Shown: piece by piece, positions 17,713 through 25,367 of the stretch
Position numbering within the stretch: the stretch's first letter is position 1
How the letters are laid out: each line of letters starts with the position of its first letter
Source of the DNA: Bacteroidaceae bacterium
Lineage (GTDB): Bacteria > Bacteroidota > Bacteroidia > Bacteroidales > Barnesiellaceae_A
Direction of reading: 5' to 3'
Assembly (NCBI GenBank): GCA_017532725.1
Contig: JAFXIZ010000041.1
Coordinates: 1-33,526 of the forward strand
Length of the DNA: 33,526 nucleotides
The notes under the pieces: generated by a model
What the model saw: the letters and a program-made list of their open reading frames with translations, nothing else
The model's database searches: none
Told to the model about the DNA's origin: nothing
Made by a program: the position numbers and the translations under genes

Positions 17713-18653
17713 TATCTATATTTTTTTAATTGCGATATTGTTTCTAATATTTCATTCTCTGAAGCACTCACTTCAGAGTATATATTTGCTATCTCTTGTG
17801 TTGTGAGTTGTTCGTAGTCGTTGTGACGTGGGGTAATGAACAGACCTCCCATTTCTACAGTGCCGGGGCTTATAAGTCGTTGCGACGCATCCTGTGCATA
17901 GTAGCAGTCGGGGCGATGTTTGGCACGGGGGAATATTATTAGTATCCAACCGTTGTTTTCGTATCGAACCATTATATTCATCATAGGCTCCTCATCGGCA
18001 ATGGGTGGCAGTGCTTTGTACAACCTGTCAAACAGTGTTATTACATCCTCTTGTGCTGTTGCCGATATGACAAATATGGGTCGTAACATATCGTTGAGCA
18101 AACTCAATTCTCCCGAGTTATGCAAGCATACCACTGTGCGTCTTGCCGTGTGCCATTGCTCCTCAATAGGCATACAACCTGCTTGGGCTGCTTGAAAATG
18201 CATATGCATAGGTGCCGATGCTCCACAACGAGGGCCATTGTAGAATATGGTATAAGGAGTGTATTCTCTTGCCAACTGTAACATTGCCGGCATACGACCT
18301 TCAATGCGTTGTGGTGTATGTGTGGTTGCAGGTATGGTAAAGTGTTGCTTGAAGATGGGAAATGGATTGACCAATATGTGATACTCATCATTACCGAAGG
18401 GTAACCGTATTTGCTCGTCAGGCAGATTCTCGGCGCATAGAAAACAGTTGGTCTGTGGTTTCTTATCTATTTGTGCCGATACTGAGCCTATACGACCCGG
18501 ATTGTGTTGTATGCGCATAGTTACACCCTCAATTACAACTTCTCGTGCCTCAATCTTGTCAAGTTGTTTGTAATTGAGATAGGCAGTTTCCCAGCGAGAT
18601 AGTTGTTCGCTGTGTAGTTGCTTTAGGTCGTATGGTGTTAAGTCGCTGCTCAT
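17712..18653 (-). CDS. DUF4922 protein, HIT/GalT-like nucleotidyltransferase fold
   Basis: A 313-residue soluble protein. It has a zinc-type pair Cys70-x2-Cys73 (NCFLCAENLP), the strand YHILVNPFPIFKQHFTI, and GASAPMHMHFQAA with His150, His152 and Gln154. This is the H-x-H-x-Q arrangement of the GalT, Ap4A phosphorylase and GDP-hexose phosphorylase branch of the HIT superfamily, in which the second His takes the nucleotidyl group. A second conserved part is FPRAKHRPDCYY. The reaction is not established. Sitting with a sugar kinase and a permease, it may transfer a nucleotidyl group to or from a sugar-1-phosphate. It shares TAATG junctions with the genes on both sides. Confidence 0.82.
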   Translation of the reverse strand: MSSDLTPYDLKQLHSEQLSRWETAYLNYKQLDKIEAREVVIEGVTMRIQHNPGRIGSVSAQIDKKPQTNCFLCAENLPDEQIRLPFGNDEYHILVNPFPIFKQHFTIPATTHTPQRIEGRMPAMLQLAREYTPYTIFYNGPRCGASAPMHMHFQAAQAGCMPIEEQWHTARRTVVCLHNSGELSLLNDMLRPIFVISATAQEDVITLFDRLYKALPPIADEEPMMNIMVRYENNGWILIIFPRAKHRPDCYYAQDASQRLISPGTVEMGGLFITPRHNDYEQLTTQEIANIYSEVSASENEILETISQLKKYR

Positions 18654-20119
18654 TATTTTACCTTGTTTTGTGCTATACGGGCTTTCAACTCAATGGTTCT
18701 TATTTGGTCTTTGTAGTAGTTGTTGCGATTGATTTTCTCTATAGGCAATGCAGCATCGGTATTGCCATCCCAACGGCGACAGTGATACAAAGATGAATAT
18801 ATTCTTCCTATTCGGTACTTGCGTGATATACGCAAGGCAAGTGCATAATCTTCGCCATAACTAACATTGGGTACACAAATTTCTCTCAAAATCGCAGTTA
18901 CAAATGCGCGAGGTGCGCCCAAGCCGTTGATGCGCAGTGCATTGTTACGACCGTTGTTATCACTCCATTCGCGATGGTCGATGATGTTGTCGGATAGTGG
19001 ATTGAGATTGATATCGGTAAGGTCGTAACTGCCTATGACCATACCATAATTCCCTTGTTGGAAATAATCGACAATTTGCTGTAGGGTATTTTCGCTACTA
19101 TATACATCATCGCTATCCAATTGTACTGCATAACGTCCACACCTTTCATCCTCGATGGCGCGTTGCCAACAGCCTCCTATACCAAGGTCGGTTTCTTGGG
19201 GGATGATATGTACAAGGCGTTCGTTGTTGGCAAACTCCTTAATGGCCTCGGTTGTGCCGTCGGTCGAATGATTATCTACAACTATTACATTGTATTTGAA
19301 GTCGGTCTTTTGATTAAGAGCCGAGTTGAGAGCATCTTTGATGGTGCGAATGCGATTGAAAACAGGTATTATTACCGATGCTTCACAATCGTAACAACCC
19401 GTAACGGGCGAATTTTGCAGAGCCTTATCAGGTACTAATGCATCCAACTGTTTAAGATGATAAGTGCAAGCATCTTCCATCTCTATTTGCACATCTCTGT
19501 TGCGTGGGTTTACATAGTCAAATTGCTTGGCACCACTGCTTCGCAAGTCCTCCTCTATTTCGGTATAAAGGTATTCCGATAGGTGGGTAATATTGAAATT
19601 GCGCGATATGGCCAATCGTGTGGCATAACTGCCGGCATATTGGTAATGTGTCTGTGCTATTTCATTCTCAACAACGGCTTTAAGTACCATTGTACTGTAT
19701 AGTATAATACTGCCAAAGTCAAAGTCATCACGCAAACTGCCTTGTTGATAATCAATTACAGGATGTTGTTGTCGTACTCCTGCGCATACTCGGTAATAGT
19801 CGCTATATGTCATAGCGGCTTGAGTGTCCATTGCTACTTGCAGCATTCGCAGTACAGCGTGGCTATTTATGTCGAGAGGTGTATATTTGCTGTAAACAAG
19901 TGCGTAAGGCGTTTTACAGTCGTCGGCGATAAGTTTTATAGTATGACTTGAATGAATATAATCGGTTGTAATGCAATCGGGCGAGGGGATGCGACCATCG
20001 TTGCTTGTATTCAGTAATACAATGCGTTCGACATTGGCCATCTGTAGCGATACTATAGTTGATATCACATTTTCATCGACACCATTGTATGCGATATAAC
20101 AGGTTACTGGTAATTTCAT
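18653..20119 (-). CDS. Two-part family 2 glycosyltransferase
   Basis: A 488-residue protein without a signal or membrane helices. The C-terminal half (about 249-480) is a GT2 (GT-A fold) domain: [31 protein letters not shown], the DxD-type [10 protein letters not shown] and a late [17 protein letters not shown] with the catalytic-base ED. The N-terminal half (about 1-235) also starts like a GT-A domain ([20 protein letters not shown]) and has [10 protein letters not shown], but lacks clear nucleotide-binding motifs, so it may be a degenerate second domain. Donor and acceptor are unknown. Its start overlaps the amidase stop by 4 nt. Confidence 0.85.
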   Translation of the reverse strand: MKLPVTCYIAYNGVDENVISTIVSLQMANVERIVLLNTSNDGRIPSPDCITTDYIHSSHTIKLIADDCKTPYALVYSKYTPLDINSHAVLRMLQVAMDTQAAMTYSDYYRVCAGVRQQHPVIDYQQGSLRDDFDFGSIILYSTMVLKAVVENEIAQTHYQYAGSYATRLAISRNFNITHLSEYLYTEIEEDLRSSGAKQFDYVNPRNRDVQIEMEDACTYHLKQLDALVPDKALQNSPVTGCYDCEASVIIPVFNRIRTIKDALNSALNQKTDFKYNVIVVDNHSTDGTTEAIKEFANNERLVHIIPQETDLGIGGCWQRAIEDERCGRYAVQLDSDDVYSSENTLQQIVDYFQQGNYGMVIGSYDLTDINLNPLSDNIIDHREWSDNNGRNNALRINGLGAPRAFVTAILREICVPNVSYGEDYALALRISRKYRIGRIYSSLYHCRRWDGNTDAALPIEKINRNNYYKDQIRTIELKARIAQNKVK

Positions 20120-22869
20120 TGACTATTGGTATTATTTAAGAAGTTGAAAATTAACTTGAGTATTTCGTATCGTTGTTGCTCACTCTCTATCGCTTCGATA
20201 GGGAATGCGAGCGTGCAACATCTGTACACGTCGTTGATAGTGGCCACGGCCGCGCTATTACCGTCGGCATATTGCATAAAGGTAACAGCATTGGTGTTGG
20301 CTGGTGCAAGTATGTCGGTTTGTTCTACGGCATAGCAATCTTTGTTTGGCTGGCTGTTCCAAGTGGCTGTAAAGTTTTCGTATTGTGGTATGATACTGCT
20401 TACCGTCGAATTATTATGCGCACTACGAGCCGAGAACCATTCGCAACACAGTATGTTGTTGATGAAATCTTGTGCGCTTTCCGATGCCATATTTCCCTCA
20501 TAGGCATCCTGACCTATGTATGCACCACTAATGAGCATATTGCCACCTTGGTGACAATATCGGGTAAGGACATCGGTAAAGGGTTGGGGGAGTGCCTCAT
20601 AATCGTAATGCGCACTATCGTTACCCAAGGCCGTTGCTCGCTCTTTCCCTAATATGATATCGATATACGGATACTCCGTCAATTCAATACATAAGTCGCT
20701 CACTGCTTCATCGGATGCCGAGAGGAATGAGTATCCCAATCGGCTGATTAGTGTGCCGTGCTTGTAGGGATAGTCGAAGGAGTTGCCTGCTATGAGCAGG
20801 GCATCATAATCGCTATTGCTGGCTCCAAAACCGGGATTGAGTTGGTCATCGACCCATTCCGATTGTCGGTCGAAGTTATACTGTTTTCCTGTATATGCGA
20901 CGGTGTGTTTGTAGGGCACTCCACCGTCAATATCGTGCAGGAAGCCTGCCATATTGGATGCTGTGTCATTAATGGCGTATGGGGCACTTATACGGTCGAA
21001 GGCGTTGATTATCATTACCGTTTGTTGCGCTTTGCTTGAACGATGTGCCGATAAAATTTCGGATGGGAAACTTTCGCCACCACCATTTACGGCAGTGATA
21101 TAGAATGAATATGTTGTGTCGTTGCTGATAGGCACGCTGTAACGGCATTGTGTGGTTACTACGCCATTATCCCATCCGTACTCCCCACGTCGGGTATATA
21201 CCTTGTAGTGTGTAGGTGTGGCTGTGTGTTCAAGACTGTCATTTACGGCTTGCCAAGTGATGGCAACATTGGTGCTGCCATCCCATTGCAGTGCTAAATG
21301 GTCAACGGGTAGTGGTTGCACTATATATGGCGTGTGATGGCGTTGCGACAGGTATTTGAGAATGCCTTTGTAAATGGCTCGGCTCATAACGAACTTAAAC
21401 CGAGGATCAAGTCCATATTGCATATCGGCAAAATTTTGGTGCGACATCGACTCCAATAATACGGTGGGGACATCGAGCAGTCGCGCTTCGGCATAACGAC
21501 GGTCGAGGTCTTTTCGTACATTCCATCCCGATGGCACAGTAGTGTTTAAGTCGCGTTGTATCATCGAACTTATATAGCCGGCAAGCCGTTTTGATTGTTC
21601 ACGAGAAGTGCCGTTGGCATAACGTAGGTCGCGTCTTTTCTTTTTGCCGGTGTAGTAGATGTGCATTGAGCCTATAATGGAATCGCCCGGGACATTACCT
21701 GCGTCGCTGTGAAATGCAAATGCCAAGTCGATAGGTACACTCAATCCCACACTGTCGGGCAATACCTTTGAGCCACCACATAGATAATTGACCCAATAGG
21801 CTCTGCCTCGTGTGTCATCGCCATAATCATTGTCGCCTCCTGTGTCCGAGTAGATTGTATCGGGTACTCCTGCCCATTGCATCCAATAGCGAGCAGCCTC
21901 GGCATAGCGAGGTTTTCCACTTACTGTGGCCACTTCGACGTTGGCTTTTTTCTCTTCTTTGGTTTTCGACTTTTTGCGACGTTTTTTTAGTGCCGCCTTT
22001 TTGTTGTTAAGTGCTTGTTTGGTGGCTTTGCGAGGTTTCAAGCAGGGCTTGCGTGCAATATTACCCATACCACCACCCACTTTCAGCGCATCGGCTGTAA
22101 TATATTGTCCTGCAATGTCCGATTGGTTGGTCAGTACGACACGATTATCACCACCTGCTACAAAGTCGAATGAGCCTAAATATATCCACGTTCCACCTCC
22201 CATTGTTTGGTTTACCGAGTAAGAGGTGCTACCTCCTGCATGATACACTGTGTAACGGGCGTCGGTTGATCCATTCTTTACTTGACTGTATGAAATATAT
22301 ACGGCATATCTGCCACTTTGAGCAACCGGAATTGTCCACGTTACTGTTGCTGTGGGATTATCTTTAGTGCTTTTGACCCAACGGTAGGTGCCTTGCTTAA
22401 ATGGATTGGTAAAATCTTCATAAAACTCTTGCGTATGGGCAAATCCCTTTGCTCTTCCCTCTTTCCAATCGCCAACCTCGCTGTATAATGACCGAGGTGT
22501 GTCATTATCAATGATATATTCGTCGGTGTTATAGTCGCGTTCGCGTGGAATAAATACATTCGCACCGGCATTCTCAAGCATAGGTGTTATGTAGTTGAGC
22601 ACATAGTCGGTTGTGTGCATATCCTCGACAGTACCCATAAGACGGGCTCTCTGCCATATCCACTCACCTTTTATTTGGTTATAGTATTGCCCGTGACTGT
22701 TCCACAATGCAATATGGCAGCCTTGCAGTGAGTAATGATTGTCGGTCGATGATAACAGGGTGACAATAGGTTTCGTTGCAGGCTTATTGTTGCTTTTTTG
22801 AGCAACAGCCGTAGGCGAAACACATATTAACAAGAATAAAAAAATATATATAAGTACCCTGTAAGTCAT
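20116..22869 (-). CDS. Exported N-acetylmuramoyl-L-alanine amidase with inserted golvesin-like domain and Fn3
   Basis: A 917-residue protein. A signal peptide ends near AVAQ (about 24). The Amidase_3 fold is in two pieces. Residues about 50-150 hold the first zinc His59 ([10 protein letters not shown]) and Glu131 ([10 protein letters not shown]). Residues about 320-505 hold His387 (FAFHSDAGN) and the catalytic-type Glu473 ([11 protein letters not shown]). Between them lie a beta-sandwich like the golvesin C-terminal or xanthan-lyase-associated domain (about 155-265) and a very basic linker (278-308, many Lys/Arg). An Fn3 domain (about 520-608) and a 300-residue C-terminal domain with Rossmann-like strands ([23 protein letters not shown]) follow. 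It would remove stem peptides from peptidoglycan. It is the first gene of the cassette. Databases often label such proteins xanthan lyase, which the amidase motifs do not support. Confidence 0.85.
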   Translation of the reverse strand: MTYRVLIYIFLFLLICVSPTAVAQKSNNKPATKPIVTLLSSTDNHYSLQGCHIALWNSHGQYYNQIKGEWIWQRARLMGTVEDMHTTDYVLNYITPMLENAGANVFIPRERDYNTDEYIIDNDTPRSLYSEVGDWKEGRAKGFAHTQEFYEDFTNPFKQGTYRWVKSTKDNPTATVTWTIPVAQSGRYAVYISYSQVKNGSTDARYTVYHAGGSTSYSVNQTMGGGTWIYLGSFDFVAGGDNRVVLTNQSDIAGQYITADALKVGGGMGNIARKPCLKPRKATKQALNNKKAALKKRRKKSKTKEEKKANVEVATVSGKPRYAEAARYWMQWAGVPDTIYSDTGGDNDYGDDTRGRAYWVNYLCGGSKVLPDSVGLSVPIDLAFAFHSDAGNVPGDSIIGSMHIYYTGKKKRRDLRYANGTSREQSKRLAGYISSMIQRDLNTTVPSGWNVRKDLDRRYAEARLLDVPTVLLESMSHQNFADMQYGLDPRFKFVMSRAIYKGILKYLSQRHHTPYIVQPLPVDHLALQWDGSTNVAITWQAVNDSLEHTATPTHYKVYTRRGEYGWDNGVVTTQCRYSVPISNDTTYSFYITAVNGGGESFPSEILSAHRSSKAQQTVMIINAFDRISAPYAINDTASNMAGFLHDIDGGVPYKHTVAYTGKQYNFDRQSEWVDDQLNPGFGASNSDYDALLIAGNSFDYPYKHGTLISRLGYSFLSASDEAVSDLCIELTEYPYIDIILGKERATALGNDSAHYDYEALPQPFTDVLTRYCHQGGNMLISGAYIGQDAYEGNMASESAQDFINNILCCEWFSARSAHNNSTVSSIIPQYENFTATWNSQPNKDCYAVEQTDILAPANTNAVTFMQYADGNSAAVATINDVYRCCTLAFPIEAIESEQQRYEILKLIFNFLNNTNSQ

Positions 22870-22933
22870 TGCGTATTAATGAAATACTATAATTGCTTTG
22901 CAGCGATGGCTTGCTCGCAAAAAAATAGTTACG

Positions 22934-22965
22934 CAAACTTACATAAAAATGTCTATTTAGACAAA
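22934..22965 (-). promoter_or_regulatory. Promoter of the peptidoglycan-salvage operon
   Basis: On the minus strand TTTG (22962-22965), a 20-nt spacer and TAAGTTTG (22934-22941) match the Bacteroidota -33/-7 consensus. Transcription would start near 22927, leaving a leader of about 58 nt before the amidase ATG. Confidence 0.72.
22950..22963. promoter_or_regulatory. Candidate operator palindrome
   Basis: TGTCTATTTAGACA is a 14-bp perfect dyad with 6-bp arms and a 2-bp centre. It overlaps the -33 box and fills the spacer of the operon promoter, a position where a bound repressor would block the sigma factor. The regulator is not in the window as far as I can see. Confidence 0.42.
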
Positions 22966-22968
22966 TAC

Positions 22969-23009
22969 TCAACAGCCGAATTTCGTTAAAAACGAACTCC
23001 GGCTGTTGA
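22969..23009 (-). terminator. Hairpin terminator after the PiT gene
   Basis: A 10-bp perfect stem TCAACAGCCG (22969-22978) with 23000-23009, and an inner TTCG/CGAA stem. It lies just after the transporter stop codon (23030) and just before the next promoter. The T-run on the minus strand is weak. Confidence 0.6.
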
Positions 23010-23029
23010 ATATTTTATGAAAAACCTTT

Positions 23030-24742
23030 TTAATTCTCTTGGAATTTCTTGTTTACCTTAAGCAAATTGATGCTATATGCTACAATATTTTGCGATTCTT
23101 GAAGGAATGTAAGGTAAACAAGGTCAACTTTTTTCGATGCCGAGGTGGCACGAATATGTTGCATTTCATTACGCTTGATTGTTGCGATGCGACGTATCAG
23201 GTTGTTACTTTCGGCAACAAGGGGCGCTATATCGGCTTGATTTGCGATAGTCGTTTGACAGTTTCGTAGGAAGTTTATGATGTCCTGTCCTGTGCCATTA
23301 AACTCGGCAAGTTGGTCGCTGTTGATAGGCTCGAAGTTGTTATCGATATGCTCAAAAGTAGGCTCAACCATACGTTTTATGGCGTGGAAAATATCCATTA
23401 CAATTTCGTTTCCTTGTTGCAAATAGAGTCCTCGCTCTATCCAATCTTTTTCTTGAAGTTGCGAAAGACCTACAGTGCTGACACGGTGCGCAATGCGAAG
23501 TGTTTGGCGTTCATTCTTAACCTTGTTGTTGGCTTTGCGCAACTTGCTTGCACTGTCGTTAAGGAAGCCGTCCGATGCACGTTCATAAACGTGTGCGCAC
23601 CATCCTGCAAACTCGGCATATTGCTCGTTGGTGTGTTGCTGTAGCAAAGGCAATACTTGATTGATGTCTTTATTTGTCAGCAATAATTGGTCGGTCGATT
23701 CTTTCTCCTCGCGTTGTTTCTTGCTGAATGTCATCTGGCTGCGAATGATTATAACAATGACAGCCACAGTAAGAATAAGCGTTGCAACAAATCCACCGTA
23801 GTAGAGTATGATAGCAACTATGAAACTTGCTATAAAGGCAACTCCGGCAGTAATGAACCATCCACCTATAACCGATATAACGCCTGTTATACGGAATACG
23901 GCACTTTCACGACCCCAAGCACGGTCGGCAAGAGATGTACCCATTGCCACCATAAAGGTTACATAAGTGGTTGAAAGAGGTAATTTAAGAGAAGTACCCA
24001 AAGCGATGAGCAGACTTGCTACAACGAGGTTGATTGAGGCACGAACAAGGTCGTAGGCTGCACCATCGGGTAGGATGGCATCACTGCTGTCAAATCGTTT
24101 TTCAATCCAATCTTTTACCGATTTGGGGGTGATTTGCGATACGGCATTGTTGATGTTAAGTGAAATGCGTACGAGTTGTCGGGCTACGGGTGATGTACCG
24201 AATCCCTCTTCACCGGCACTTTGTCGCGAAAGCGCAATAGATGTTTGTACTACTCGGTGTGCCTTTTTAGAGGTGAATAAGACTATAACCATAAGAAGTC
24301 CGGCACCTACAAGGAATATCGGATTGGTACTTGCCGACTCAGTGAGTGATGTCATTAAGAATGCATCGGGAGCAATGCCTGCACCGTTAGCCACATAATC
24401 CATATAAGCCGAATATCCGGCCAAGGGTACACCTATAAAGTTTACCAAGTCATTACCTGCAAAGGCAAGTGCCAAAGCAAATGTTCCGGCCAATACAACT
24501 ACCTTTAATACATTGACTTTTAGCAGTTGAAGTATGAACATTAGCAAGGTAAACCCTCCCATACAACAGCCTAATATCATCCAAGTGTTGTCTAGTATCA
24601 ACTGCTTGTTCTCGGCTGTCATCAGTGATGAGTCTTTCAAGCCCTTGAAGAGTATGAAATAAACGATTGTTGTAAGGGCAAATCCACTGAATAGTGCGCC
24701 CCAACGTTTGAGTTGTTGTTCGTAGTTATACTTAAACAACAT
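23030..24742 (-). CDS. PiT transporter, C-terminal fragment
   Basis: The longest ATG-started frame after the TAG gives 570 residues beginning MLFKYNYEQQLKRWG. It contains the remaining membrane helices, including the second PHO4 repeat (LSTTYVTFMVAMGTSLADRAW), then from about residue 355 a soluble helical tail resembling PhoU-type bundles (EFAGWCAHVYERASDGFL). On its own it lacks the first PHO4 repeat, so transport is unlikely unless translation restarts here and the two parts assemble. Confidence 0.7.
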   Translation of the reverse strand: MLFKYNYEQQLKRWGALFSGFALTTIVYFILFKGLKDSSLMTAENKQLILDNTWMILGCCMGGFTLLMFILQLLKVNVLKVVVLAGTFALALAFAGNDLVNFIGVPLAGYSAYMDYVANGAGIAPDAFLMTSLTESASTNPIFLVGAGLLMVIVLFTSKKAHRVVQTSIALSRQSAGEEGFGTSPVARQLVRISLNINNAVSQITPKSVKDWIEKRFDSSDAILPDGAAYDLVRASINLVVASLLIALGTSLKLPLSTTYVTFMVAMGTSLADRAWGRESAVFRITGVISVIGGWFITAGVAFIASFIVAIILYYGGFVATLILTVAVIVIIIRSQMTFSKKQREEKESTDQLLLTNKDINQVLPLLQQHTNEQYAEFAGWCAHVYERASDGFLNDSASKLRKANNKVKNERQTLRIAHRVSTVGLSQLQEKDWIERGLYLQQGNEIVMDIFHAIKRMVEPTFEHIDNNFEPINSDQLAEFNGTGQDIINFLRNCQTTIANQADIAPLVAESNNLIRRIATIKRNEMQHIRATSASKKVDLVYLTFLQESQNIVAYSINLLKVNKKFQEN

Positions 24743-24877
24743 ACGAGCGAAATACTGTATAATTGCGCCACAGGCAAAGGCTAATGCTACTGATACAAAT
24801 ATAGCAACAATAACCGATAACGCCTTGTCGGTATTGATTAATTCACCTATTGAGTATCCTCCGTCCGATGTAAATAT

Positions 24878-25264
24878 CTACACCATTGCCAAGGCAAAAG
24901 TTCCTCCTAACAACTCAAATACCATTGATACTGTTGTTGAGGTGGGTAGTCCCAATGAGTTGAATACATCAAGCAGAATCACATCGGTGAGCATTACGGC
25001 AAGTAGTATAACCATTATCTCGTTGAAATAGAAATACTGGGGTTGATAGATGCCGTGACGGGCTATATCCATCATACCGTTTGACATTGATGCTCCCAAG
25101 AAAATACCTATTGCCGCGATAATGAGCAGTGTGCGAAATGATGCGGTCTTGGAGCCTATGGCCGACTGTAAAAAGTTAACGGCATCGTTGCTCACACCTA
25201 CCATAATATCGAAAATGGCGATAATGAACAAGATGCCTACGCATAAAAGATAAATACTTTCCAT
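24878..25264 (-). CDS. PiT transporter, N-terminal fragment
   Basis: A 128-residue fragment with about four membrane segments and the PHO4 signature VGVSNDAVNFLQSAIG (residues 23-38). It also has IGIFLGASMSNGMMDIARHG and LGLPTSTTVSMVFELLGGT, and stops at the TAG right after ALAMV. The conserved phosphate-binding Asn-Asp and Pro-Thr-Ser motifs of the first repeat are intact. Confidence 0.7.
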   Translation of the reverse strand: MESIYLLCVGILFIIAIFDIMVGVSNDAVNFLQSAIGSKTASFRTLLIIAAIGIFLGASMSNGMMDIARHGIYQPQYFYFNEIMVILLAVMLTDVILLDVFNSLGLPTSTTVSMVFELLGGTFALAMV

Positions 25265-25292
25265 TGTAGTGTATTATTGCAATTTTTCGTTG

Positions 25293-25300
25293 CAAAGTAA
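25293..25300 (-). promoter_or_regulatory. Possible -7 element of the PiT gene
   Basis: The minus strand reads TTACTTTG followed by CAAC, one base from TAnnTTTG, 29 nt before the ATG. No -33 match at the standard spacing. Confidence 0.3.
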
Positions 25301-25367
25301 AGAACGAAATATTACAAATCTATTACAATGGTAATACTATTCGGTGTAATTGTGTGTGGCTAATATG

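Larger units (their letters stand above)
23030..25264 (-). pseudogene. PiT-family phosphate transporter gene interrupted by an in-frame TAG
   Basis: Read as one frame from the ATG at 25264 to the TAA at 23030, this is a 744-codon PHO4/PiT transporter with a helical cytoplasmic tail, the normal size for Bacteroidota. Codon 129 is TAG (24878-24880). The frame is the same on both sides and the 45 codons between the TAG and the next ATG also read as transporter sequence (GGYSIGELINT, then a membrane helix), so this is a nonsense change and not a frameshift. AAG (Lys) to TAG is the simplest one-base explanation. TAG is a normal stop here because radA and the TPR gene end in it. It may be a real null allele, a strain polymorphism or a sequencing error. 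Confidence 0.8.

Noticed and set aside
24878..24880. TAG in the PiT gene as evidence of a recoded genetic code
   Set aside because: radA (10143-10145) and the TPR gene (30502-30504) end in TAG right where their families end, so TAG works as a stop here.
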